From NCBI GenBank assembly GCA_052061695.1, contig JBPZEY010000006.1: a DNA stretch of 64,000 bases; one strand, 5' to 3'. Numbering within the stretch: position 1 is the stretch's first letter; every line of letters begins with the position of its first letter. The notes beneath the pieces were generated by a model. That model had not been told where the DNA came from. It worked only from the letters and a program-made list of their open reading frames with translations, and searched no databases. A program made the translations under genes and the position numbers. The DNA comes from Alkalicoccus luteus. GTDB taxonomy: Bacteria > Bacillota > Bacilli > Bacillales > Salisediminibacteriaceae. Below, piece after piece: positions 25,314 to 34,664 of this stretch.

Positions 25314-26453
25314 ATGAGTGACTGGACTATCCTGCTCTTCTTGATCCTGATCGGGTCAATTGTAGGGGGAGGTACAAATATCATAGCGATCCGAATGCTG
25401 TTCAGGCCTTATCGCCCATGGTTTATCGGATCGTTCCAAATTCCATTTACACCCGGGCTTATTCCAAAGCGGCGCGGCGAGATTGCCGACAATTTGGGAA
25501 AGCTCGTTGAAGATCATTTAGTGACTCCGGAAGGCATGCAGGAGAAGCTGAGAGACGGAATTTTGTTTGAAGAAGTGCAGGGTCGTCTGCAGGAGGGAGT
25601 CAAGGACCTGCTGCAAGAGGAGCGTACGCTTGATGAGTGGATGGAAGAACACCTCGGCATGAAGGATCAGCTGTTGTCGCTCCGCAAATCCGTCGAACGA
25701 GGTTTAGCAGACAGACTTCGCGTGATCATTCAGGAATACAGCCGCGAGCCCTTCCAAAACTGGGTTCCGGATAATTGGATTGACCGCTGTGAATCTTATT
25801 TTCCGCTTTTAGCGGATCAGATTGTCACGAAGGGTACCGACTATGTCGCGTCCCCGGAAGGAATAAATCAAATAGACAGTATGCTGAAAACGTACCTTCG
25901 TTCCAGAGGAAGTGTCTCAACAATGTTCAGCAGAGTGGCTCAACGGTTCTCCATGGGGGAGTTGATCTCCAGAGAGCTCGTGCGGTTCTTACAGGATAAG
26001 CAGACAAAAAAGCTTCTTATTGAACTCATGCACAGGGAATGGAAGGGGATTCTGGAAACATCTGCAGATGACTATGTCAGCGATGAGAAGCTGGAGGAAT
26101 GGCTCACGAAATTAACGGAATCAGCGGTCGGCCGTACACCGGTAATCGGCGAATGGGGCGGTCCTATTTCCGGATGGAGCATGCGATATGAAGAATTGTT
26201 AAACAAAACGGTCATTCCATCCGTGCTGGCATCCGCCTCGACGATTCTTTCACGCTATATTAAATCCATTATGAAGCAGATTGGGATCAAAGAGCTTGTT
26301 ACAAAAGAAGTTAACACGTTCCCTCTCTCACGGCTTGAAGAGATGCTGTTAATTATCGCACGCCGCGAGCTGAAGATGATCGCTGTACTGGGTGGCTTGA
26401 TCGGGGCATTAGTGGGACTGATCCAAGGGATCTTTATTCTGTTTATTTTCTGA
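25314..26453 (+). CDS. yheB: YheB family membrane protein (DUF445)
   Basis: 379 residues from the ATG after CAGGGGGATGATTGT. An N-terminal transmembrane helix (about 4-25) leads into the conserved GGGTNIIAIRMLFRPYRP and FTPGLIPKRRGEIADNLG stretches of DUF445. A long helical soluble region follows and a C-terminal helix (about 357-378) ends the protein. The protein has been linked to the membrane and spores in Bacilli, but its activity is unknown. It is followed by yheA in the same order as in B. subtilis. Confidence 0.88.
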   Translation: MSDWTILLFLILIGSIVGGGTNIIAIRMLFRPYRPWFIGSFQIPFTPGLIPKRRGEIADNLGKLVEDHLVTPEGMQEKLRDGILFEEVQGRLQEGVKDLLQEERTLDEWMEEHLGMKDQLLSLRKSVERGLADRLRVIIQEYSREPFQNWVPDNWIDRCESYFPLLADQIVTKGTDYVASPEGINQIDSMLKTYLRSRGSVSTMFSRVAQRFSMGELISRELVRFLQDKQTKKLLIELMHREWKGILETSADDYVSDEKLEEWLTKLTESAVGRTPVIGEWGGPISGWSMRYEELLNKTVIPSVLASASTILSRYIKSIMKQIGIKELVTKEVNTFPLSRLEEMLLIIARRELKMIAVLGGLIGALVGLIQGIFILFIF

Positions 26454-26545
26454 TGGGATGCATTCCGCGCCCATTTATGTTACAGTCTAACGGAGCTTGA
26501 ATAGCACAGCGCAAAGGCGCTGAAAAACCAAGGAGGATTTTTCGA

Positions 26546-26902
26546 ATGGCAGACCACTTTGAAAAGGCCAATGAGCTTGCAGAAGCGCTGCAGGCGAGTG
26601 AAGAATTTACAACGCTTAAGCAGCTTCATGAAGATATCGAAAACGATGAAGTAGCAAAAAAAATGCTCGATAATTTCCGAAGCGTTCAGATGGACCTTCA
26701 ACAGAAGCAAATGCAGGGAGAACAAATTTCTGAGGAAGAAGTACAGCAGGCTCAGAAGCAGTTTGAACTGGTACAGCAGCATGAACAGATCATGAAGCTC
26801 ATGGAAGAAGAACAGCGCATGAGCCAGCTCGTCGGTGAGATCAACAAGATTATCACGAGCCCGCTAGAAGCGCTTTATGGAACAGAAGAACAGAACGGAT
26901 AA
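26546..26902 (+). CDS. yheA: YheA, YlbF/YmcA family protein
   Basis: 118 residues, almost entirely helical and Glu/Gln-rich, with the family pattern ANELAEALQASEEFTTLKQL at the N-terminus. The RBS AAGGAGG lies 11 bases before the ATG. Relatives YlbF and YmcA form a complex that adjusts RNase Y and affects competence and sporulation. YheA itself has no firmly assigned role. It follows yheB, as in B. subtilis, and ends at a strong terminator. Confidence 0.88.
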   Translation: MADHFEKANELAEALQASEEFTTLKQLHEDIENDEVAKKMLDNFRSVQMDLQQKQMQGEQISEEEVQQAQKQFELVQQHEQIMKLMEEEQRMSQLVGEINKIITSPLEALYGTEEQNG

Positions 26903-26914
26903 TAGTAACGATAA

Positions 26915-26948
26915 CGCCGGTTCCTGCAAAGGAACCGGCGCTTTTTTC
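26915..26948 (+). terminator. Terminator after yheA
   Basis: CGCCGGTTCC and GGAACCGGCG form a perfect 10-bp stem around TGCAAA, followed by CTTTTTTC. Strong rho-independent terminator. Confidence 0.93.
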
Positions 26949-27052
26949 ATGTTCGGCTGGATTGCCTAAGTTCTGTTTCAGCAGAATACACGTTCGTGAT
27001 ACACTAGAAGCAGGAACCGCTGCCTTAAAGCGGCAAACAGGAGGGAAAGTCA

Positions 27053-27484
27053 ATGAGAGAAGAAGAGCTTATTGAAAAAGTACGCCAAGCGATGAAGGCA
27101 CATGAAGACGGATCACCGGATGTCTTTTTGTACTCCTTGTTTGATTTTGAATTTGATTACATAGCGGAGAGCGAAGAGGTTCATCTGGATGCTCCCGTGA
27201 CAGAACTGATGTTTAATCCGGTCGGCTTTATACACGGGGGGATCATCACCTACATTGCTGATACAGCTCTCGGACATCTGTGTGCAGCCTTCAATGAGAG
27301 GCCCTCCGTTTCGCTCGAACTGAAAACCCAGTTCCTGCGGACATCAAGGAGCGGTTCCCTGCACGCAAAAGCTGCCTTCCTGAAGAAAGGCAGCGGTGTC
27401 CAATTTGCAGAATGTACGATCAAAGATGATCAAGGCGAAATTCTGAGCCGAACGTCAGGAACGTTTTATACGATTAAAGAATAG
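27053..27484 (+). CDS. PaaI-type hotdog thioesterase
   Basis: 143 residues. A single hotdog domain carries FNPVGFIHGGIITYIADTA near 53-71, in which HGG is the substrate-binding/catalytic signature, and the strand segment SLELKTQFLRTS. Such enzymes hydrolyse acyl-CoA thioesters in the cytoplasm. The substrate cannot be inferred because the neighbours are unrelated. The RBS AGGAGGG precedes the ATG. The stop is 5 bases from the end of the convergent yhzD-like gene. Confidence 0.85.
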   Translation: MREEELIEKVRQAMKAHEDGSPDVFLYSLFDFEFDYIAESEEVHLDAPVTELMFNPVGFIHGGIITYIADTALGHLCAAFNERPSVSLELKTQFLRTSRSGSLHAKAAFLKKGSGVQFAECTIKDDQGEILSRTSGTFYTIKE

Positions 27485-27489
27485 CGCTC

Positions 27490-27675
27490 TTACGGATGAA
27501 AATGTACGAGACCGGCTGAAGAGCGGACGAGTCTGCTCGGCACGTGCTCGAGATTCTCTTCTTTGAGTCTCGCGAGTGCTGCTTTGCCGGCTTCCTCATC
27601 GTTTTCAGCTTCAAGCGTTTCGTTCAGCAGATGGTCGCCCTTTTTACTGTAGGCGGTTAAATAATAGGTCTTCAT
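27490..27675 (-). CDS. YhzD-like small protein
   Basis: 61 residues, matching the size recalled for B. subtilis YhzD. The sequence MKTYYLTAYSKKGDHLLNE is beta-rich and followed by a charged helix. No transmembrane segment is visible. Function is unknown. The gene has its own AGGAGG site and lies between a convergent thioesterase and the divergent yhaO, in a region syntenic with B. subtilis. Confidence 0.6.
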   Translation of the reverse strand: MKTYYLTAYSKKGDHLLNETLEAENDEEAGKAALARLKEENLEHVPSRLVRSSAGLVHFHP

Positions 27676-27773
27676 GCATGATCCTCCTCACGGCCGTCTG
27701 AGCGAGAGCCTTTTTAAATAGTTTATCATAAAGTGAATGAGTATTCATTACTGATTTTCAGGAGGCATGCCCT

Positions 27774-28943
27774 ATGATTCGTTTTATACACTGTGCCGAT
27801 CTTCACTTAGATCGTCCGGTGAGCATCCCGGAAACCGTTCCAGCTGAACAAAAAGCTGCACTTCAAAGATCGGCAAAGGTTTCCTTTTCGAACGCGTGTG
27901 AGACAGCAGCTGCAGAACGTGTCGATTTTATGCTGATCAGCGGAGATTTATATCATTACGAAACGCGGTCCCTATCAGCCCAGCGGTATCTGCGCAGCGA
28001 ATTGGAAAAACTTGCCCGCCGCCACATTCCGGTATACATCATTCATGGGAATCATGATCCGGTAATCAGCGGACGTGCCGCGTTGCCGATGCCGGAAAAT
28101 GTACACGTGTTTTCAGAGGAAGGCGAGCGGGTAACGCTCTCATGCAGGGAAGAAACCGTGCATCTTTATGGGTTCAGTTACTCAGGCTCTTCTCATCCGG
28201 ATTCACCAATAAACAAGCTGAAATTGCAGCCCGATCATGGTTTTCATATCGGCCTGCTGCATGGCCAGGAGGCAGCTGGGGCGGCGCACGACTATGCTCC
28301 ATTCCAGCTGCGGGAGCTGAAAGAAGCTGGCTTTGACTATTGGGCGCTCGGTCATATACATCAGCGAAGCGAGCTTTCGAAAGTACCGCCGATTCATTAC
28401 CCCGGGAGTATAATTGGAGCAAGCCGGAAAGAAACGGGAGCGAAGGGAGTGCTGATGGTCGAACTTGAAGCAGACAGACCTCCGGCGGTCACCTTTATGG
28501 AAACAGCTCCGTTTGTACGTGAGAATGTCTCGATTGACTGCACGGGAATTGAAACGATAGACGAGCTCGTTTCAGCCTGTTTTGCCGGGTTAAACACGAA
28601 TACGCTTTACAGCATTATTCTGGCAGGCACATTATCTATTGCCGGACTTGAGACGTCAGGCCAGGTTGACCTTCATTTGATGCTTGCAGACGAAGCAGAG
28701 GCATCAGGCATTATTCTCGATAAGATTTTCAACCATACAGAGCGTGAATCTGAAGCGTTAGCGAGCGACTTGCAGCACGAATTAAAACTGGCCGTTAACG
28801 ATATGAAGGCGGACGGCTCCCTGCACCAGTTGACGAAGCATCCGGTTATTTCGAGACACCTGCCGGATAGTTTGAAGGAAGATGAGTTGTTTTGGCAGGA
28901 TGTATGGCGTGAACTGATCTCGGCAGGAGGGACATCCAAGTGA
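27774..28943 (+). CDS. yhaO: YhaO, SbcD-like nuclease subunit
   Basis: 389 residues. The metallophosphoesterase motifs stand out: DLHLDR near 9-14, SGDLYHY, GNHDPV and, later, GHIHQRS. A C-terminal accessory region covers about 280-389. It pairs with YhaN as an Mre11/SbcD-like nuclease acting on DNA ends in repair. The stop overlaps the yhaN start by 4 bases, consistent with a stoichiometric complex. Confidence 0.9.
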   Translation: MIRFIHCADLHLDRPVSIPETVPAEQKAALQRSAKVSFSNACETAAAERVDFMLISGDLYHYETRSLSAQRYLRSELEKLARRHIPVYIIHGNHDPVISGRAALPMPENVHVFSEEGERVTLSCREETVHLYGFSYSGSSHPDSPINKLKLQPDHGFHIGLLHGQEAAGAAHDYAPFQLRELKEAGFDYWALGHIHQRSELSKVPPIHYPGSIIGASRKETGAKGVLMVELEADRPPAVTFMETAPFVRENVSIDCTGIETIDELVSACFAGLNTNTLYSIILAGTLSIAGLETSGQVDLHLMLADEAEASGIILDKIFNHTERESEALASDLQHELKLAVNDMKADGSLHQLTKHPVISRHLPDSLKEDELFWQDVWRELISAGGTSK

Positions 28944-31294
28944 AGCTGACCCGTATTTATATTTGCTCCTACTATAAATGGAAAGACCAGTTTTGGGAGC
29001 TGGAAAACCGCACGATTTTCACAGGGAAAAATGAAGCCGGCAAGACGACAATTATGGCGTTCATCGAAGGAGTTTTGTTCGGTTTTTCGGACCAGGAAAT
29101 GACAGGAGCCGGCGGTTCGCTGCTTTTTGAGGAAAGCGGCACAAGCTGGCTGATTGAGCGGGAACAAAAACGGACGATCCGCGGTGAGCGAAGCATTTAC
29201 TGCAACGGTGAGCCGTATCACGGTGAACTGCTTACCGACATCAGTCTGCCTATTTTTCGTTCTTTGTACCGATTGGACCTTGATCACCTTCAGGACATGC
29301 AGAAGCGCGATTCTCAGGAGGTTGGCAGTCTGCTTTATGATACATCTTTCAGCGGACTTAAACGGTTAATCGAAGAGGATAAACGACGCAGCAAAGACCG
29401 TACAAAACTCTTTAAACCGCGCGGCAGAAAAACGGAACTGAATGAAACGGCTGCGAAGCTGGATCAGCTGCAACAGCAGATCAAACAGGCAGAACAAGAG
29501 CTGGATCGATATGAACAATTAAAAGAAGAAGACGCGCTGCTCGAAGAAGAGCAAAAGACGATCACTTCCAAGCGGCAAACAGGTGAAGCAAAACGCCGGG
29601 AAGCTGAGATCTTAGCAAAACTGCAGCCAATCAAAGTAAACTGGCTGAACTGGAAAGCAAAGGCTGCAGATTCCGGTCTTCTCTCCGTTACAACAGCAGC
29701 AGCTTACCGTGAAAAAGAAGAGCTGCAGGCTGATCTTTATGAGAAGAAGCGAACTCTGCTAAATACGATGAAGCAGCCGGCTGCATTTGAGGAAGAGGCT
29801 GAACTTGCCAGACTGCGGACACTTGTGCGAGCATTTCCTGAACGGCGTGTTTTGGATAATCAGCTGGAAGAAGCAGGTGCTTCATTAGCACAGCTGCAGC
29901 AGGAGCAGCAAACGCTTGAACAGGAAAATCCTGCTGCAATACCCCTTCGGCAGCTGCCTGCGGCTGACGTGCTTGCTGAACGTACCGCGGAGCTTGGAGG
30001 CAGGCTGCCATCGCTGACTTGGTGGCTTCCAACAAGCCTTCTGCTCATGCTGGCAGCCGCAGGCTTTCTTGCAGCAGAATATGTGACGGCAGTTCTGGCA
30101 TTGATCGGAGGCGTCATTTCAGCCGCCGTTTCACTCTATCTGAAAAACAAGCCACAAGAAGCGCCAGGTGATGCTTATTACGAGCTATCAACAGCCGAAC
30201 GAGAGACGTTATTATCGTTAAAACAGCGCTATGACAAAGCCGCTGATAAGACAGCCTCTTATGAAAAAGAGTATCGGATTGCAGCCGGCAAGCTCGATTC
30301 ACTGATGGAAGGAGCGGCTTCTTATGCTGGAAATGCATCCTCTCCTTCTGAGATGGAAGGAATACTGCAGGTTAAGCTCGAACGGCTCGAACGAAGCAGT
30401 CTTGCCAGTGAAGAAGAGCAGCGGCGCTTTCGCAGCCAGCAGACAGAGCTGAACGCGATCGAAACCCGTCTCTCCTCACTGGAACGAGAGCTGGCAGAGC
30501 TCAGACGTCAAGCAGACGAGGAAGATCGGACCGCATTTGATCAGCTGCTGCGACGCTTTGAAGCGGGACGAGAAGCAGAACTGGAAGCAGAAAACTGCTT
30601 CAACCGAATGCTTGATCTTGTCCCCGATCGTAAAGTGCTTTTAAGGCTGCTGGAATTACCTTATGAGGCAGCGGCATTGGATGAACTGGAAGAATCGCTG
30701 CAGGAACTGGAAGCGAAAGCTGTGCAGACAGAAAGGAAGTCCGCTGAAACGAAACTGTTGATCAAACAGCTTGAAGAGGAAGGCACCTATGAAGTATTAA
30801 CCCAGCAGTATTACGAATTGCAGGAGGCACTAGCATCATCTGCCCGGAGATGGGCTGTACTGGAAGCTGCCGGTGCTGCTGTGCAGAAGCTGACGGATAC
30901 GTATGAAAAAGAAAAGCTTCCAGCTGTGATGAAGCGCACGTCTGATTTATTTAATCGAATGACGAAAGGACGTTATGTCTCTATATCGATGCCTGGAGAG
31001 GGTTCGTTTGCAGTAGAATCCCATACAGGCAAGCTGTTTAACCCGGACCAGCTGAGTCGCGGAACGAGAGAGCTGCTGTATACAGCACTGAGATTGTCGC
31101 TTACTGCAGAACGGGAACGGTTCCCGCTCATCATGGATGAACCTGTCGTTAACATGGATATAGATCGCCGTACTGCTTTCTTCAAGGAGGCAGCAGCACA
31201 CCCTTCTCAGCTTATTTTTTTTACTTGCCACGGTCAGATCGAAGAAGAGTGGCTGCAGGCAGCAGGAGGGAAAAGGCATCTGCTGGAGCGCTGA
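28940..31294 (+). CDS. yhaN: YhaN, SbcC/Rad50-like AAA ATPase
   Basis: 784 residues. Walker A is GKNEAGKTT at 29-37, and the ABC-type signature LSRGTRELLYTAL and Walker B FPLIMDEPVVNMD are near the C-terminus. Between them lie two long coiled coils (about 160-350 and 420-620) split by a hydrophobic pair of segments near 360-395 (LLLMLAAAGFLAAEY), so it may be membrane-associated. B. subtilis YhaN is longer (963, from memory), so the coiled-coil arm is shortened here. It forms the SbcCD-like pair with YhaO. Confidence 0.88.
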   Translation: MKLTRIYICSYYKWKDQFWELENRTIFTGKNEAGKTTIMAFIEGVLFGFSDQEMTGAGGSLLFEESGTSWLIEREQKRTIRGERSIYCNGEPYHGELLTDISLPIFRSLYRLDLDHLQDMQKRDSQEVGSLLYDTSFSGLKRLIEEDKRRSKDRTKLFKPRGRKTELNETAAKLDQLQQQIKQAEQELDRYEQLKEEDALLEEEQKTITSKRQTGEAKRREAEILAKLQPIKVNWLNWKAKAADSGLLSVTTAAAYREKEELQADLYEKKRTLLNTMKQPAAFEEEAELARLRTLVRAFPERRVLDNQLEEAGASLAQLQQEQQTLEQENPAAIPLRQLPAADVLAERTAELGGRLPSLTWWLPTSLLLMLAAAGFLAAEYVTAVLALIGGVISAAVSLYLKNKPQEAPGDAYYELSTAERETLLSLKQRYDKAADKTASYEKEYRIAAGKLDSLMEGAASYAGNASSPSEMEGILQVKLERLERSSLASEEEQRRFRSQQTELNAIETRLSSLERELAELRRQADEEDRTAFDQLLRRFEAGREAELEAENCFNRMLDLVPDRKVLLRLLELPYEAAALDELEESLQELEAKAVQTERKSAETKLLIKQLEEEGTYEVLTQQYYELQEALASSARRWAVLEAAGAAVQKLTDTYEKEKLPAVMKRTSDLFNRMTKGRYVSISMPGEGSFAVESHTGKLFNPDQLSRGTRELLYTALRLSLTAERERFPLIMDEPVVNMDIDRRTAFFKEAAAHPSQLIFFTCHGQIEEEWLQAAGGKRHLLER

Positions 31295-31436
31295 TTTACT
31301 GAATTTCGTGTAAAATACCCATCGGATTTTCAAAATGACGCGTAGTATATTAAAATAGATGAAACTACTGTCACTATCAGCAACCGCGGCTTCATGCTTG
31401 CAGCAAACGAAAGCCGTTGATGAAGGAGGAAATTGT

Positions 31437-32108
31437 ATGAGTCAGTTTACTGTTAATTTAGTAGAAGATGAAGAAAATCTCGGAAAAGTAATTAAGGCAT
31501 ATATGGAGAAGGAAGGATGGGAGGTTCAGCACTTTACTGATGGGAAGGATGCGTCTGAACATATTTCCACGCCGCCGCACCTTTGGATTCTGGACATCAT
31601 GCTTCCTGGCATGGACGGCTATCAGCTGCTGAAGTCAATTAAGGCTGAAGCCGATACTCCGGTAATCTTCATTTCTGCCCGTGATAAAGACCTGGACCGG
31701 GTTCTTGGACTGGAGCTAGGCAGCGACGATTATCTAGCGAAGCCGTTTCTTCCTGAAGAGCTTGTTATCCGGGCGAAGAAGATGCTTTCGCGGGTTTATC
31801 CTCCGAATGAAACAGATAAAGATAAAATTGAACTGAATGGGTATACAATTGACCCTACCTCGCGAACCGTGCACGACGGCGAATCACATATTGAACTGAC
31901 TACTAAAGAAATGGATCTGGTCATTCTGCTCACCTCCCATATTGGAGACGCCTTGTCCAGAGAGACGATTATTGAATATGTGTGGGGCACCGACTATTTC
32001 GGATCGGAGCGGGCAGTGGACGACGTTGTACGGCGTGTCCGCAAAAAGCTGCCGCGCATACATCTTGAAACACTCTACGGATACGGGTACCGGGTTCTCT
32101 CATCATGA
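31437..32108 (+). CDS. cssR: Response regulator CssR (secretion stress)
   Basis: 223 residues from the ATG after GAAGGAGGAAATT. The OmpR-type layout has a receiver (acidic pair at 11-12, phospho-Asp53 in LWILDIMLPGMDGY, KPF later) and a winged-helix effector (about 125-220). The HLWILDIMLP and DRVLGLELGSDDYL segments closely resemble B. subtilis CssR, which activates htrA/htrB protease genes when misfolded exported proteins accumulate. It overlaps cssS by 4 bases. Its placement between yhaN and yhaM is unlike B. subtilis. Confidence 0.85.
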   Translation: MSQFTVNLVEDEENLGKVIKAYMEKEGWEVQHFTDGKDASEHISTPPHLWILDIMLPGMDGYQLLKSIKAEADTPVIFISARDKDLDRVLGLELGSDDYLAKPFLPEELVIRAKKMLSRVYPPNETDKDKIELNGYTIDPTSRTVHDGESHIELTTKEMDLVILLTSHIGDALSRETIIEYVWGTDYFGSERAVDDVVRRVRKKLPRIHLETLYGYGYRVLSS

Positions 32109-33499
32109 TTCGGTTGAACCTGACTCAGCGGATCTGGTTTTCGTTTATTTCGATTCTGCTGCTTGTCGCCCTGATGATCGGTGTAATCTATCCGATTTCA
32201 CTAAAAAGTGCTCTGACAGAAGAAACGTACCGCATTATCGAGCAGGAACAAATGCGGTACGCGAATCCAGGCGGAGAACATGTCGTGCCGCCGCAGACAG
32301 AAATGGACTTTATTGAACAACGGGAAGCGGCTCGCTCTGTGTTCCACTTTTTTCTTATGAACCAGCTTGCTACATTAGAAGGTGAAGGAGAGCCGGTACC
32401 GGATGAGGCCCTGCAGGAAATGGGAGCGAGAGCCCAGGAGCAGATGACGAGGCGCGGCAGATATGAGCTCACCTATAATGGTGCCACGCTTTTTTATGTT
32501 GTCTACAAAGTGTACACTACAAACGGGGAAGCCTATCATATTTCCTATATGTGGGATACCTATCGGGACCAAATGGTAGATCGGCTATGGGGCCAGCTCA
32601 GCTATATTATGCTGTTTGCAGGGTTAATGAGTCTTGTGCCTGCTTTCTGGCTGAAGCATTACTTAAGACAGCCGCTGACGAGTCTTGGAAATCATTTTGA
32701 GCAAATTGCCGAACGTAACTGGAAGGAGCCTTTCTATTGGGACGGCGATGAGGATTTCGAAAAGCTGTCCAACCAATTCGAGAAGATGCGGCAGAACCTG
32801 ATCCGGTACGATTCGGCTCAAAAGACTTTTATGCAGCATGCCTCTCATGAACTGAAAACACCGATTATGATCGTAAAAAGCTATGCGCAATCTGTTAAAG
32901 ATGGGATTACGCCGAAAGAAGACGTCGATCAGACGATGGATATCATTATTGAAGAGTCGAACCGGATGGAAAAACGTGTGAAGGATATGCTCTATTACAC
33001 TAAGCTGGATTCGCTGAAGGAAGCGCCGATGGAAAAGACGGAGTTCCCTTTCGGCTCCATTGCCTATAAGGTGGAGCAGCGATTTCGAATGACTCGTGAA
33101 GACGTTTCTATTTTCGTTGCAGGAGACCATGTGATGTTCGAGGCTGATAAAGATCAGCTCGGGGTACTTTTGGAAAATCTTGTAGAGAACGCGCTTCGCT
33201 ATGCGGTAGATGCCATTGAGCTGCGGGCTGAAGCAACTGCTGATGAAAACCTGATTCACGTGCATAACAATGGGGAAGCGATTCCGAATGATGAGCTTAA
33301 ACATCTGTTCACGCCGTTTCGAAAAGGCAATAAAGGGCAGTTTGGTCTGGGACTTGCGATTGTGAAAAGCATAGCCGAACTGCACGGAGGTCAGGCAGAA
33401 GTAACAAATGAAGGGGACGGAGTGACGTTTACCATCCGTTTTCCGAATCAGCCTGCTCTCGGTGAAGGAACTGATGATGCAAAAGGATACGGCACGTAA
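32105..33499 (+). CDS. cssS: Sensor kinase CssS (secretion stress)
   Basis: 464 residues. Transmembrane helices at about 11-31 and 163-183 flank an acidic extracytoplasmic domain of about 130 residues. A HAMP-like linker follows, then the phospho-acceptor His248 in QHASHELKTP, the N box LVENALRYA and the G box GQFGLGLAIVKS. The partner gene identifies it as CssS-like. It senses misfolded secreted proteins at the membrane surface. A hairpin at 33511-33542 ends the operon. Confidence 0.82.
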   Translation: MIRLNLTQRIWFSFISILLLVALMIGVIYPISLKSALTEETYRIIEQEQMRYANPGGEHVVPPQTEMDFIEQREAARSVFHFFLMNQLATLEGEGEPVPDEALQEMGARAQEQMTRRGRYELTYNGATLFYVVYKVYTTNGEAYHISYMWDTYRDQMVDRLWGQLSYIMLFAGLMSLVPAFWLKHYLRQPLTSLGNHFEQIAERNWKEPFYWDGDEDFEKLSNQFEKMRQNLIRYDSAQKTFMQHASHELKTPIMIVKSYAQSVKDGITPKEDVDQTMDIIIEESNRMEKRVKDMLYYTKLDSLKEAPMEKTEFPFGSIAYKVEQRFRMTREDVSIFVAGDHVMFEADKDQLGVLLENLVENALRYAVDAIELRAEATADENLIHVHNNGEAIPNDELKHLFTPFRKGNKGQFGLGLAIVKSIAELHGGQAEVTNEGDGVTFTIRFPNQPALGEGTDDAKGYGT

Positions 33500-33510
33500 A
33501 CAAACACTTG

Positions 33511-33542
33511 AACAGGAGCTGTCAATGGGGCAGCTCCTGTTT
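33511..33542 (+). terminator. Terminator after cssS
   Basis: AACAGGAGCTG and CAGCTCCTGTT form an 11-bp stem with a 9-base loop, 12 bases after the cssS stop. The T-run is short (TTTCATT). Confidence 0.7.
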
Positions 33543-33630
33543 CATTCGGATGGAGTTTCCACCCCCGTGCGCTGTGACGAACGTGTGTGCTATACTGGAA
33601 AAAATGGAATCATAAAGGGGCGTTTCGACA

Positions 33631-34560
33631 TTGAAAAAAGGGATTGGCTACTATCAAATAGGAGAAACGGTTGAATTGGCTCTGCTGATTAAACAAGCTA
33701 AAAAAGGGATAGCAAGCAATGGAAAACCATTTTTGTCATTGATGATGACCGATAAAACGGGTGACATTGAGGCAAAAATGTGGGGAGTGAAGCCGGAGGA
33801 TGAATCTGTTTACCGAACAGGAACGGTCATCTATGTGCAGGGAGATGTACAGGATTACCGGGGCATGCGTCAACTTCGTTTGAAATCGGTGCGGCCGGCT
33901 CACGACAAACGGGCTGAGGATTATATGCCGAGCGCTCCAATGAGTATCGAGGCGATGCTTGAAAAAGTAAACGAGTATCTGTTTGCGATGGACAATCCTA
34001 AAATTCAGCGGTTAACCCGGCATTTGTTAAAGAAGCATCAGGAAGCGTTTTTAATATCGCCTGCGGCCGTTAAAAATCATCATGAATATTCCTCCGGCTT
34101 GATTTATCACGTCGTGTCGATGCTTGAACTGGGACGCTCGTTCGCCAAATTGTACCCATCGCTCAATAAAGATTTACTCTACGGCGGTATTATTCTGCAT
34201 GATCTTGCAAAAGTGAATGAACTGACGGGGCCGCTTGGTACTCAATATACGCTGGAAGGAAAGCTGCTTGGACATATTTCGATGATGCATGTAGAAATTG
34301 AGACCGCAGCAGCAGAACTGCAAATTGAAGGAGAAGAAATTCTTCTGCTTAAGCATATGATCTTGTCCCATCACGGGAAAGGGGAGTGGGGCAGCCCTAA
34401 GCCGCCGATGATTCGAGAGGCGGAAATGCTTCACATGATTGATAATATCGATGCCCGGATGGCGATGATGGACCGCGCCTTGGAACGGACCTCTCCCGGC
34501 GAATTTTCAGAGCGGATTTTTGCAATGGAACAGCGCAGTTTTTATCATCCAAACATGTGA
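33631..34560 (+). CDS. yhaM: 3'-5' exoribonuclease YhaM
   Basis: 309 residues from a TTG start preceded by AAAGGGG. An N-terminal OB-fold nucleic-acid-binding domain (about 10-95) precedes an HD phosphohydrolase domain with HHEYSSGLIYHVV, HDLAKV and LSHHGK. YhaM degrades RNA and single-stranded DNA from the 3' end with Mn or Co. It keeps the B. subtilis neighbourhood of yhaN and prsA, but here cssRS is inserted between yhaN and yhaM. A bidirectional terminator follows. Confidence 0.92.
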   Translation: MKKGIGYYQIGETVELALLIKQAKKGIASNGKPFLSLMMTDKTGDIEAKMWGVKPEDESVYRTGTVIYVQGDVQDYRGMRQLRLKSVRPAHDKRAEDYMPSAPMSIEAMLEKVNEYLFAMDNPKIQRLTRHLLKKHQEAFLISPAAVKNHHEYSSGLIYHVVSMLELGRSFAKLYPSLNKDLLYGGIILHDLAKVNELTGPLGTQYTLEGKLLGHISMMHVEIETAAAELQIEGEEILLLKHMILSHHGKGEWGSPKPPMIREAEMLHMIDNIDARMAMMDRALERTSPGEFSERIFAMEQRSFYHPNM

Positions 34561-34596
34561 AAACCAGCAGTAGTGCTGCCAAGAATTTATGAATAT

Positions 34597-34641
34597 AAAA
34601 GGCTGTACGCAAAAGCAATCTGCTTCGGCGTACAGCCTTTT
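34597..34641. terminator. Bidirectional terminator between yhaM and a convergent gene
   Basis: AAAAGGCTGTACGC and GCGTACAGCCTTTT form a perfect 14-bp stem around a 17-base loop. The A/T tails give U-runs on both strands, fitting two convergent genes. Confidence 0.88.
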
Positions 34642-34664
34642 CTTATAGTAAGTATGTGCGTTGT

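Noticed and set aside
32663..33385. 240-codon frame antisense to cssS
   Set aside because: The kinase gene on the other strand has all its motifs, and the antisense product resembles nothing known.
33462..33674. 70-codon plus-strand frame between cssS and yhaM
   Set aside because: It overlaps the end of cssS, the terminator and the start of yhaM in another frame.
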